Origin: Syncephalastrum monosporum B8922
Taxonomy: Eukaryota > Mucoromycota > Mucoromycetes > Mucorales > Syncephalastraceae
Assembly (NCBI GenBank): GCA_000697355.1
Contig: JNEN01001222.1
Location: forward strand, 1-64,000
Length of the DNA: 64,000 nt
Direction of reading: 5' to 3'
The notes below the pieces were generated by a model. It was not told the origin of the DNA and ran no database searches. It saw only the letters and a list, made by a program, of their open reading frames with translations. The position numbers were made by a program, and so were the translations under genes. Of this stretch, positions 38,923 through 50,403 are shown one piece after another; positions within the stretch are counted from its first letter, which is position 1, and every line of letters begins with the position of its first letter.

Positions 38923-39476
38923 TCGAGAAGAGTATGAGCTACCAAGCAATGTGATAAAATTCTGCATAAGATATATCATCATAAACATCTTGCATCCATT
39001 ACAATTTTCGGTGTATTGAGACCACAGTTGTGAGTATCACGCATAGATACCATGTTGTTGGGCATGATGTGCATTGTAACATCACGAAATGCACATTACT
39101 GTATATTGTACTTGACTGCTATCGCGTGTACACAGCTATGTGTAGTGATTATGGTCACATCAGAACAATCGATTGCTGACAGCATTTTAACGACGATAAA
39201 CTATCCTATATTTCATGCTATTGTCCTTTGGTGTATTAACTACAAATGAACTGTATATCTGCAGACAGTTAAGCGCAGCAACTTTTCATATGAAATGGAT
39301 ATGAATACCGACGGGGTGAAAGGTGACGCGTCCCAAGAAGTTGCGTGGTAGCATGACTTGCATTATTCACATTACGCGGACAGCCAAAAAAGGCAACCAC
39401 CTCCGCCAGTTTTCAGGACCGAGTTTCTTTGAACACGTCTTGCAGTCTCGTAGTCTTTCTTTCTCTGTCTCTCTCC
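38923..39476. other. Intergenic between Cch1 and Ecm29
   Basis: This stretch holds the 3' flank of Cch1 and the promoter of Ecm29, both on the plus strand. It is AT-rich with only short frames. A C/T-rich tract precedes the Ecm29 ATG. No gene is supported. Confidence 0.5.
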
Positions 39477-42400
39477 ATGGCCGACAACGAATTACAGCTC
39501 CTCGGTATAAGCGATCTGCCAATCTTGTGGCTATACTTGCTAATCATCTAGGATAGAAAATGTGGAGCTCAAGCTGGCCATGTGCGACACGGATGCCCAG
39601 CTCGAGCGTTCTGTCAATCTCTTTCTGGCACCTGTGTTGCTGAAGCTCGCCAGCCCACACGAGCGAGTACGGCAAAAGGTATGCGCGACCCATGGTTATG
39701 TGAAATGGGCTGTCACTCATATGGGATGGATACAGGTGATGGTGGTGTTGTCGCATATCAACAAGCGGGTCAAGACCAACCTGGCTATCAAACTCCCGTT
39801 TGACGCTCTCTTGACCCAATTCACCGACGAGAAAGTCAACACCTTTGTCAAGAATTTCACCGTTATTTATCTTGATATGGCCGTCAAACGCATGGATGTG
39901 GACGCAATCGCCAAACATATCCCAAGTCTTGTGCGTGGCATCTCGAAGCGCCCTGATCCGCAGCGCGTCGCTGCTTTCCATATGATGCTTCCTGTAAGTC
40001 GTTACCTTTGCAGATGTGAGTCTCCGATACTTAAAACGTTTTATTACAGGCATTACGAAAATATTCTTTGGAGCCTGGCCAGCAAAAGGAAGCCCGCAAC
40101 GGTACTTTTGAATTTGACAAAAATCCAAAAGACGTCCAGGTCCTGCTCCGCTTCTTTCTGGACGTGATGCTCTACCAACATCCTTCGCCTCGTGATAAGG
40201 CGGCAGCAGCCGAAGCCAACAAACCCATCACTTACCCGGGTCTCAATGCAAATACCGTGGAAGAGATCACTAACAAAGGCAAAGTCGAATGGAGTCCTGC
40301 ACGTCTCACGGATGCAAAGGTAAAATGGCTAGAGACCGTTAAAATATCGAGCAGAAGCCTGACTACTCTCAGCTCGGCATTCTTCACTTTATATACTCTC
40401 ATGTTTTCACGGATAATGAGCGGTTATTGATCCTCATTGCCGGTGCGTCCGATGCGAATCATGAAGTCGTTGCCACGAGCGAGGATGGCTTGCGCCGTTG
40501 GACGGGCAATGCCGATTTGGAAAATACTGCCCTCATCCAAGCGCTCTATTCCCTGTACCTAGGGACAAAGAGCAGAGATATCAAAGGTAACTAGAAGGGC
40601 TCTGGTCTATGGGTACTGAGTGTGCTGATCTGTATGAACTAACAACAGATGCGCGAGCTCCTGCTTCCAATGCCGTCAAGATTCGCCTTTTGCATTATCT
40701 TGGGAAGTCCATTCTCGCAACCAATTTGGTGACACAAATGATCCAAATCGTCTTTGATGGCATATATGGTAACTGAAGGATGGGTGTTATAGCTGTCTAC
40801 TGTGTCTGACAGTTGATCTGTTTTGATAGGTGAGGCATCCACAATGAAGCTGAGAAGATCCGCGATGTCTTTCCTCCAGTGGACTGCACGGATGGTAAGA
40901 GAAGCGATTCAGTCCTTTTATTGTTTATGCTTATATTATCGCAGTGTACGTCATCGAAAATTCAACCTGTGGCACCCGTTCTGGTATCAGGCCTGCTAAA
41001 GTACATTGATGAAAATCCCCAAGTGGCCGGTCATGGTGAGTGATGTGTATCATAATTCTGTAAAACTAAACATCCGTAGATGCGGAAAGTATCAAGGGCT
41101 ACGCCTATGTCGGATGCGGCTTGGTAGCAAAGAAAGGTCAGTTTCCGCCTCGAGATATGGTCGCCAAATTCACACCTTCTTTACAGTGCCCAATGTCGCT
41201 CTGGAAGATACACACATGCTGACTCTCTTTTTCGAAAACCTGGAAAGAGAACAGCCTAATGTCCGTGTCTACGTGCAAGATGCACTGTCATCCATGATTG
41301 ATATCTACACTGATCTACCCAAGGACGCTCCTGCCTATGAAGCTGTACAGAAAGTCATCCTGGATGCAGTCGAAAAGGTAAAAGAGGCATTCTTCCAGAA
41401 GAGATGAAGAAGCGGAGAGTCTGATCTTTGTCTATAGAACAATGCTCCTTCTCGCTACATGGCGCTGAAATATGCCAACGCAGTATACCCATTTTCATCT
41501 GTCTTTGCGCGCTACATCTGTCTCCTGGGTTCTTCCAACACAGCCGCCAAGCTCGAAGTTCAAGAAGAATCGTCCCGAGGCCTGCGCCCATTTCTGCGCA
41601 CCAAGACCGGCTTCTATACCGGCAACAACAATGATGTTGTCCCTGCCAGTGCTTTGCCGTCTTTTTGCGAGCTCATTGACTATATCAAGACACACCGACC
41701 GTCAGACGACTATGTCTATCAATCCAAGACGCCTGTGGTGAATGGCTATCCCTTGGAGGTGTACTCAGAAATTTTGCGATTTTTGCGCTTGATCCTCGTT
41801 CTGGAGGCGAACCCAGATACGATCCTGATTGATGAATACGTGGAAAGCAAAGTGGAGAACGGTATGTCGGAAGATCCGGTGGTCATGAGCAACTTTAGAA
41901 AGTTGATTGGGCCCTGGTGGGCTTCCGAGCAGCATGGCGCTCTTGAAGCCTGGCTCCAGCTGATAGAGAATGCGCTGGATCAAAATCTCAAAGGTAGGAA
42001 GGGAATCATCAGATATAAGGACTTGCTACTCACATAATGAGTAGACCCGGTCTTGCTGGCCACATCTGCCAAATGTCTGCTTGAGATGATCTCATTGGGC
42101 CCTTCCTCCATATCGACTATTTTCAAGCCGCGCCTAGAATTCTTCAAGTCCTTCACCTTGTCCGAAAAGCTCGAGGCGCGCATGCTCATGTCGCATATCT
42201 TTGGTATCATTGCGAGCGACACGTCAGTCGGCAAGGACCAAGTCGAGTGCATCCTGGCTGACTACTGCACGCTCTTGGAGAAGCCCGGCGTCATGCAGCG
42301 AGGCGGGTCAGAGGTCGATCTCGCACATGGCGCGCTCTTGAGTATCGGTTATCTCCTGGGTCGATGCAACTACCGTAATCGCGACATTGATTTGGATCTG

Positions 42401-45400
42401 GTCCGCCGCTGCATCCGTAACTTGTACCATCACTTGGAAGGTGCCCCCAGCGCCACATTCACCTTGCTCGCCAGCGCTGCTTGCCGCGCGCTCGCCGAGA
42501 TCGGTCGATCCAAGCTGTTCCCCATCCCAGCCGAGGTGAAGAAGGAAGAAAAGGAGGATGATACAGCATCTGCCACTGCGGACGCTATGGCCGTCGATAA
42601 ACCAGAATCGCTCAGCATTCTTCAGATCATTCAACGTATCCACTCGCTTGTCAAGAGCGGCAAGGAGCCCAAAATCCAGGAACAAGCCATACTGGCGCTG
42701 GCGCACATCTCCATTCCGCTCGGACCAAATGAGGCTGTCTTGTCTGAGCTAATCCTGGACGCCTTGTATGCTTCTGCGGATACCAAACAAGTCGAGCTCT
42801 TCTTCGCAGGTGGTGAAGCCTGGTCCATTGTCGCCTTTGGATGGGACTCGCAGGCGATGCAGAAGCACAAAGACTTGAGCGATATGCCTGTCCTCGAGAA
42901 TCGCGTGGTGGACGAGGATCGATTTGGCTTCCAAAAGGTGATTGAGAAGATTGCGCGTGTTTATGTGGCTAGTGATCGATCGTGGTACCGTAAAGCGGCC
43001 TGTATCTGGCTCTTGTCAGTCCTAAAGTTTGGCAAGGATCAGGAGCTGATCAAGGTATGTCCCCATATGCGAACACGCATGATATCGAACTTATGATGCC
43101 CCTGTAGACAAACTTGGGTGTATTACATGCATCCTTCTCACGCCTTATTGGTGATCGTGACGGTAAGCGCAAGAGTAGTGTTGAGGACTCTTTAAACGAC
43201 TCACGCCATGCACAAGACTTTACGCAGGAAGTGGCATCGAAAGGTCTGGGTCTGGTGTACGAGTATGGCGACCCAAAAATCAAAGAAGACATGCTGTTCT
43301 CGCTCGTTGGTACCTTTACGGAGGGTCGCTCAGTGCAAGCCCAGTCTGTCACAGACAACACAGTTCTCTTCGAAGAAGGGCAGCTGGGTACGACGCCGGA
43401 CGGCAATACCATCACGACCTACAAGGAGCTGTGCTCGCTTGCGTCCGAGCTAAACCAACCCGATTTGATCTACAAGTTTATGAACCTAGCCAACCATAAT
43501 GCCATGTGGACCAGCCGTCGCGGTGCCGCCTTTGGTTTCCAAAACCTGATGGCCCTCGCGGAGAAAGAGCTGGAGCCGTATTTGCCCCGTCTGGTGCCCA
43601 AGCTGTACCGTTACCAATTCGACCCGAACCCGCGCGTCAATCAGAGCATGAAGAGTATCTGGCAGTCGTTAGTGAGGGACAACCAGAAGACGGTCGACAA
43701 ATACTTCAACGAGATCATTGAGGACGTACTCTCGGGGCTGGGCAACCGACAATGGCGAGTCCGTGAAGCGTCATGCGCAGCTGTGACTGACTTGGTCCAA
43801 GGACGCCAACTCGTCCAGATCGAGCCCTACCTTGAGCAGCTGTGGAGCATGTGCTTCCGCGCCCTCGACGATATTAAGGAGTCGGTGCGCATGGCGGCCA
43901 CCCAGACCTGCAAGTCTCTGACGAAGCTTACCGTTCACTACTGTGACCCAACCGTGGTTTCCAGCAAGGACGGCGCCAAGGTGATGAATGTTGTGATGCC
44001 TTTCCTTCTTCAGAAAGGCATTGTCTCGGACGCAGAAGACGTGCGAAAATTCAGTTTGGATGCTCTGTTGCGAATCTGCAAGACTGGCGCTTCACTGCTT
44101 AAATCCTATATCCCAGAGCTTGTAGACACGCTCTTGCAGTCGCTTTCATGTAAGAGGAGATAGAAATAATCGTGTGACACGTATCTCATTGTTTTCTATA
44201 GCCATGGAACCGCAAGCCATGAACTACCTGACTTTCCATGCTGACAAGTACAATATTACGCAGGAGCAACTCGACAACGCGCGTCTGAGCGGCGCCAAAA
44301 ACTCACCTATGATGGAGGGTATCGAGCACTGCATCAACCAGGTGGATGATGCCGTCATGCAGGAACTGACTCCGCGCATCACCCATACTATTAAGAAGGG
44401 TACAGGTCTCCCCACCAAGGTACGTTGTAGCACGGTATGCTGCGCCCATCTTTGGTGTACTGACATACATTTTAGGCTGGCTGCGCCCGATTCATCGTCA
44501 CACTGGTGATGAATCGCAAGACGGTGTGTGAACCTTATGCAGATACGCTCTTGAAAGCGCTGAGCGGCGCTATACGATCCAAGAACCCCGTGATCCGAAA
44601 GTCCTTTGCAACTGCGACCGGCTACGTCTGCCAGCTTGCGACATTCGACCGTCTTTGTTCCCTAGTGCGGCATCTAAAGAAACTGTATGTGGAAGAGACG
44701 GATGAGGATGCTCAGGCTGCAAGTGCGGTGACGGCCGTAGATATGACTCGCTTCGCGACCGACCGCATGAAGGCAGTCGCATCTGAACTGGTACCTCTCC
44801 TTTTCCTTGGTGAGCATGATCCAGAGGAGAGTATCAGTTCTCTTTACAAGGATGCATGGGAGAACTTGACGTCAGGTAAATCACACCTAGATGGCCTATG
44901 GCTCGGATTAATATTGGGCTTGTCTATAGGAACGCGCAGCATGGTGACCCTTCACATGGATGAAATTATTAGCTTTGTCCAGCCGTTGTTGAGCTCCCCT
45001 TCGTGGCGTACGAAGCAGACCGCAGCCCTGACCATTGCTGATATTTGCAAAACGGGCGACCAGGGCATCCGCAATCACGTGGACAAGCTGATACCTGTGA
45101 TGGTATCTACTCTGGCGACGCGATCCTGGTCCGGCAAGGAACATGTGCTGGCTGCCTTTGTGCAGCTCTGCAAGACAGCCCAAGACTACTTTCAAGAGCC
45201 GACGCATGAGCCACGACTGGAAGAGGTGGTCAAGGTACGCGAAACAAAAAAAAAAAAAGGTTTTGACTTGCTTCAGGTTACGTTACTTACAAAAAAAAAA
45301 CAGATTCTTGTTCGAGAAGCTAAGCGGAAGAATAAGACCTATCAGCGCCATGCTCTGGTATCCTTGTATGACTTCGCGGAGGCTTTCGCAGAACGAGTCG

Positions 45401-46052
45401 ACATGTTTGAAAGCGTGCAAGGCTTTTTGACGGACCTGTGCACACTGGATGAAGCCGAAGCCATGGAGGACGAAGAGAACGACAATGCCAAACCGTTGAT
45501 TCTCATGATTAAGGCCAACGCTTTTAAGGCTCTCGCTGTATCCTTCAGACCGCGCGTATTCCCTGACCAAGGTATGTAGAACTGGAGAAGATTTATCCAT
45601 CTAACACGATTGAAAGGAAAACACACGTGTGAAGTGGCTCAACTACTCACAACCGACGCCATTACCGGCAATGTATGGAACGTCCAGCTGGCTGTTCTTG
45701 AAGGCCAAAAAACGCTGTTTAAGAATGTCAACCCGGCTCACCTGACGGATGAAAACTGGTCAAGCGTCTTTACAGCCACCGCACAACAATGCTTGAACGA
45801 CCTCAAATATTCAGCGATCCGGACCGCAGCGATTGAAGTCCTCGACGTGATTTCCAGGCTGCCAAGTAAGTAGTGCAAGGATATATATGAATACCCAGAA
45901 CTCATATAAAACATTTACTTGTAATAGTGGATGATGGTATGAAGACGAAGTTCGAGAACCAAATCCGTGCAAGCATGGAGAAGGAACCAATTGCAGCACT
46001 CAAGGAGCAGCTCCACTCCTTATTACAGGAGTTTTCGAGGATGCAGTCATAA
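39477..46052 (+). CDS. ECM29: Ecm29 proteasome adaptor/scaffold (1862 aa, 19 exons)
   Basis: A HEAT-repeat protein that binds the 26S proteasome and links core and regulatory particles under stress. Exons: 39477-39504, 39557-39678, 39736-39993, 40050-40319, 40373-40586, 40649-40768, 40830-40894, 40945-41035, 41080-41136, 41187-41377, 41438-41993, 42045-43054, 43108-44149, 44202-44419, 44476-44875, 44930-45234, 45304-45571, 45617-45865 and 45928-46052. They total 1863 codons, almost the length of yeast Ecm29 (1868). Family-typical stretches include LERSVNLFLAPVLLKLASPH, HNAMWTSRRGAAFGFQNL, LVPKLYRYQFDPNPRVNQSM and RQWRVREASCAAVTDLVQGR. HEAT-like helix pairs run throughout, with no signal or membrane segment. 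Intron 15 (44876-44929) is in frame, so a single open frame overstates the protein there. Confidence 0.95.
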
Positions 46053-46455
46053 GCGTAGATAGCTTTACCATGTTCAATGAAGGATAGACGAGAGTAGTCT
46101 ATATGTTTATATATATCATATTTACGGGCCCAAGTGTATGCGCATAATGAAGTGGTGCGGAGGAAGTATGGAGTCGTTGGGGGGGGGGATGGTTCGTTGC
46201 CGTTGATATTGCCACACCACGTGTAAAGTCTCCCTGAGAACTGCTGCGGCAGAAATGATGCATTATGACTAACAGGCTGTGCATTGCCGAAAAAGCTCAG
46301 TACTGTAGACAACAGCAGAAGAGGCGAAGGAAGAACCAAAAAATATAGTCGTCTTTGGCTGCGGCACACTGATTTTTATTGCCCGATAAACTGCATTAAC
46401 GCATTTCTTTGTCTTCAGATAACACACACATAAACATACACGTAGACAAACAGGA
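46053..46455. other. Intergenic between Ecm29 and the GTPBP1-like gene
   Basis: About 400 bp containing a nine-G run near 46180, TATA-rich sequence near 46110 and no supported gene. Frames on the minus strand here are shadows. Confidence 0.5.
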
Positions 46456-48747
46456 ATGACAGCAACTTCGCGACACGACAAAGCTACGCGATCGGAAGGC
46501 TACTCCACCGAAATCACCACAGACAATGACTACCGGATAGCTTCGTCGCTTGCGGATATGCATATCAACACCGACAAGCCGACACCAACTCAAGAGCATC
46601 ATGACGCTGACCATGACGCTGACCATGACGCTGACCATGACGCTGACCATGACGATCGTGACGAGGTGGACGAGGAAGACGTCGTTAAGCGCTCGCTTAA
46701 GGTATGTTTCTGCAAACGGGACATGTGGGGCTGTATGTTGACCCGCGACCTCGTAGTCCATGCTGCTTGTGGCGACTCCCGAGGACAGCCAACGTTTGAA
46801 AGAACTGATAGAGACGCGTCTTGCCGAAGGCCACGGCGAGACTCTCTTTGAGATTGGCCTCGAGGGTAAATAGCCAGACGCGTGTTTATAAGGTCGTCTG
46901 ATAGACTATGTTCATATGCTCATACTGTGCTGAAATATAGAGGATGGCACGTCCATGGAGTTATCCGAGGCCGAATACGAGACTGCACTCAAGACGATCA
47001 GCACCCTCACGCCGACGCTTGGGGCCGGCTATGCCGTCATTGAAAAGAGAGTTGTCCAGGACAAGACTGACCAGGAACCGGGCGTGTATGCCCATTTGAT
47101 GATTCGGAGGCGACCTGCATCCGTCGAAGATATGCTCGAGATACGCGTCGCCGTCGTGGGCAATGTGGTGAGTGCTCAGCAAAACTACGAAACGATCGGT
47201 GTCTCACTCGAAAATACCTTTGCGTGCAGGATGCAGGCAAATCGACTTTGCTAGGCGTTTTGACTAAAGGCGGACTAGACGACGGTCGCGGCAAGGCGCG
47301 TCTCAATCTCTTTCGACATAAACATGAAATCGAATCTGGCCGGACATCAAGCGTGGGTGGCGAGATCCTCGGGTTCGATGCTGACTCGAAAGCGATTATG
47401 CACCCCGATAGCCACAGTGCACGCAAGATGTCTTGGGATGCAGTGTGCGCAAAGGCTGCTAAGGTGCTAAGCTTTGTGGATCTGGCAGGGCACGAAAAAT
47501 ATCTCAAGGTAAACCGACTCATACGTTTCGTGTACATCTTCCCTGAGCTTTTATTCTCTAGACGACTGTATTTGGTATGACGGGGAGTGCGCCTGAGTTT
47601 GTCATGCTTATGGTAACATTATAAGGTGGTCGAAACATACAATGCTAACTAATGTCTGCTGTTGCAGGTCGGCGCTAACGCGGGTATCATTGGCATGACA
47701 AAGGAGCATCTCGGTCTCGCCCTTTCGCTCAACATCCCTGTCCTTGTCGTCGTCACCAAAATCGACCGCTGCCCTCCCAAGATTCTGCAAAACACCATGA
47801 AAGAGCTTAGCGCCATTATGAAATCGAAGGCGTGCCGAAAAATCCCCTACGTCATCGAATCCGATCATGATGTTGTCTTCAACGCAGTACGTATCATGCA
47901 GGAAAGGAAGCCATTTATTTAATTCTTATGCTTTACAATGTGCAGCAAAACTTCCTGAGCGAACGCCTTTGTCCAATATTCAAGATCAGCAACGTTACGG
48001 GTGAGGGTCTTGACCGACTGCGAACGTTTCTCAACATTCTCCCGTCGCAGTCGACCTACAACACTGAGGAGGACTTTCACTACGAGATCAACGAGACTTA
48101 TTCGGTGCCGTTTGTGGGAACCGTTGTCAGTGGCATCCTCCATTCGGGTGTCGTGCGCCTGCAAGACAAGGTGCTGATTGGTCCGGACCAATCCGGCCAG
48201 TTCGCGGTTACCGCCATCAAAGGTATCCAGCGCAAACGCTCTACGGTCTATGTCGCACGCGCGGGCCAGAGTGTCACATTTGCGCTCAAAAACGTCCGAA
48301 GGAACGCAATCCATAAAGGTATGGTCTTGCTGGCTTACGACAAGGACAAGCCAATGCCGAAAGCAACACGCAAATTCGAAGCCGAGATTCGCGTTCTGTA
48401 CCACTCGACAACCATCAAGCAAAAATACCAGGCCATGGTTCACATTGGGGCGGTAAGACAGTCGGCCACTATTCTGACCATGGAGGAACAGGTGCTTCGA
48501 ACAGGCGATAAGGCATTAGTGGTGAGTAAAAAAAAGAAACGTTTGTTGAGATCAATGCAAACCGCTATTCATTCTGTTCTTTACTGCTAGCAATTCGAGT
48601 TGGTAAGGAACCCTGAATACCTTGTAGTTGGCACTCGTTTGGTAAGAAAACCGAGAAAACAATACCATCTATATGCTTACGCTTGACCTGTAGATCTTCC
48701 GTGAGGGCCGGACAAAGGGTGTGGGAACTATTACGAAGCTCTTGTAA
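46456..48747 (+). CDS. GTPBP1/GTPBP2-type translational GTPase (603 aa)
   Basis: Exons: 46456-46701, 46757-46865, 46941-47167, 47230-47508, 47562-47612, 47668-47886, 47946-48521, 48591-48641 and 48694-48747, 604 codons in total. An EF-Tu-like GTPase related to eRF3/Hbs1; GTPBP1 relatives act in ribosome rescue and mRNA turnover. G1 is GNVDAGKST (about 192-200, split by an intron), G3 is [11 protein letters not shown]4 is TKID and G5 lies in [15 protein letters not shown]-Tu domain 2 ([17 protein letters not shown]) and domain 3 ([21 protein letters not shown] end, here [11 protein letters not shown]) follow. The acidic N-terminus contains four 12-bp repeats encoding HDAD. Two exons are only 51 nt. 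Confidence 0.92.
46600..46647 (+). repeat. Four perfect 12-bp coding repeats (HDAD)
   Basis: The unit catgacgctgac occurs four times in tandem without a mismatch and then decays. It encodes a His-Asp-Ala-Asp array in the disordered N-terminus of the GTPase. Perfect identity suggests recent expansion. Confidence 0.9.
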
Positions 48748-49063
48748 TTAGCATGCGCTTTCGCAATAATAAAACTCATAAGCTTCGCCACTACAAACAT
48801 ACAGCTTGCCTTCGGTAAGATGTAGATACATGTACGACCCTCTTGCACCCATATTTGTGGGATCAGACTTTACCTCCGGCAACTAAAAACTGCTGACTTG
48901 ATTGCCTTTTTTGGATAAGTTGGAGTTTGCTCAATGCTGCTTGGAAGCATCTACTGTATCGCTTCTTTATCTGCCACGTTTACACGACCCACTTTTTGTG
49001 TATGGTATCCTGACTTTTATGATATCGGCACACGGCTTACGCTGCTGCTTTCTTTTCAGTGCA
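48748..49063. other. Intergenic between the GTPase and the membrane-protein gene
   Basis: About 315 bp with only weak frames. Nothing supported. Confidence 0.5.
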
Positions 49064-49667
49064 ATGGACAAGCGAGGGCCACCCAAAGACATCGACATTC
49101 CGTCCACCATTGTCGTCGTAAGTTTCTTTTGCTACTGCTGCGGTGCCATGGCCAGTCGTGCACGCCTCGACCTTGATACTGACGCACGGACTGCAGTATG
49201 CGCTTGTATGCTTATTAGGCATAGGAATGTGTTTTTGCTTAAAGCGAGCGAACCGGCTGCTACCCAACCCGTTGAGTTTTCCGCTTCGGCCGCGTGCGAG
49301 TGACCGTGAACGACGACGCGGATACGATCAAGCAGACGAAGAGTTCGGTGATCCCGAGTCGCGTGAAGGTTTACTTGCCCGACAAGATGACTTTGATAAT
49401 GATGAGGAAGACGACGATCCTCACCGGTTACCACCCCGTGCGAGATACCATAGTGACGACGATGAAGAAGAACAGCAACAACAGACGAGAACGACAACAG
49501 CGGATACACGACAAAGTGAGGAGGAGTTTGGCGACATGCAGGGTGCACCTGCTTCGACGCAGCCGCAGGCAGCAGAAGAGTCTGCATCGTCGCAGGCACA
49601 ACAGAGACGGACGCCGGTGTTTAATATTGCGGATGAAGAGGATGAGGATGAACCTCCAACGAAATAA
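49064..49667 (+). CDS. Small single-pass membrane protein with acidic cytosolic tail (174 aa)
   Basis: Exons are 49064-49117 and 49197-49667, 175 codons in total. The first exon encodes MDKRGPPKDIDIPSTIVV; splicing then completes one membrane helix (STIVVYALVCLLGIGMCFCL) followed by positive residues (KRANR), which suggests a type III or signal-anchor topology with the C-terminus in the cytosol. The remaining about 130 residues are acidic and Gln-rich, with E/D runs and an EEFGD motif repeated twice, and look disordered. I do not recognise a family. The next gene starts 90 bp downstream on the same strand. Confidence 0.6.
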
Positions 49668-49757
49668 TAAAAGGACACGAACCCCCTCTTGTAAACACCG
49701 ATCTTTCTCCCGTCTGATATTTCACACTTTTTTCCTACCGGTGTCCAAGCGCCCGTT

Positions 49758-50066
49758 ATGATCCATATACCATCCTCCAAAATTACATTGGACACACGCG
49801 ACGTGGATGAATTTGATTTCGTCAAGGAAAAGATTGCGCTGCGTTTGACAGAAAGGCTTCAGAAGGAAGGGCAAGAGGCGTCACAGTTGTTGGAGCAGCT
49901 CCAAGAGCAGAAACGTAAGGCGGACCAGCTAGAGAAGCAGGCGCCGAGCACAGCCCTCAAAACACCCAAGCCGTATGTCTCCAAACGACGACGGACAGAG
50001 ACTCGCACTGAGACAACTACAGAGAAACGCTCGGCTCAAACCAGGGAGAGAGTCGGTCTCCAATAA
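49758..50066 (+). CDS. Small coiled-coil protein, 102 aa, unknown function
   Basis: An intronless frame from ATG 49758 to TAA 50066. Residues about 17-62 (FDFVKEKIALRLTERLQKEG and LLEQLQEQKRKADQLEKQ) have a clear heptad pattern for a coiled coil. The C-terminus is basic and Thr/Arg-rich (SKRRRTETRTETTTEKR) and could be a nuclear signal. The compact N-terminus and regular helix favour a real gene, but no family is recognised. Confidence 0.55.
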   Translation: MIHIPSSKITLDTRDVDEFDFVKEKIALRLTERLQKEGQEASQLLEQLQEQKRKADQLEKQAPSTALKTPKPYVSKRRRTETRTETTTEKRSAQTRERVGLQ

Positions 50067-50403
50067 CAATAACAATAAGAAATAATCCTCTTTACGCTGT
50101 AAATACGACATCACCACCACCATTTCAACACCATCACTGCCCCTATAACTTAACTTTTTATTGTCTCTAATATGGATCCCTGTGTTGACCTTTCTTCTCT
50201 ATGGTTTGTTTATATACACAATTCTTAAATTCGTACGGTACATTATTATCATGCAATGGATTGCTCGGCACCACGATTGGGTTTGGATATGGACCGATGT
50301 CTTATATTCATGCAATAAGGAACAAGGGTGCGAATGACTTGACGAATAACTGCTTTTTTTTCTTGCTTTTGTCGCAACCGTCCGTTTCCTGCCTGAAGGC
50401 TTC
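50067..50403. other. Intergenic upstream of the kelch gene
   Basis: About 340 bp, AT-rich, with an aataacaataacaataa run near 50064-50083. No gene supported. Confidence 0.5.

Noticed and set aside
44876..44929. Continuous reading of Ecm29 through this segment
   Set aside because: A 54-nt in-frame intron with GTAAAT and TATAG ends better fits the HEAT-repeat sequence on both sides.
46396..46761. Minus-strand frame with a Met-Val-Ser-Val repeat
   Set aside because: It is the reverse complement of the 12-bp coding repeat of the GTPase.
49421..49825. Minus-strand frame rich in Ser runs
   Set aside because: It is a shadow of the acidic Asp/Glu tail of the membrane-protein gene.
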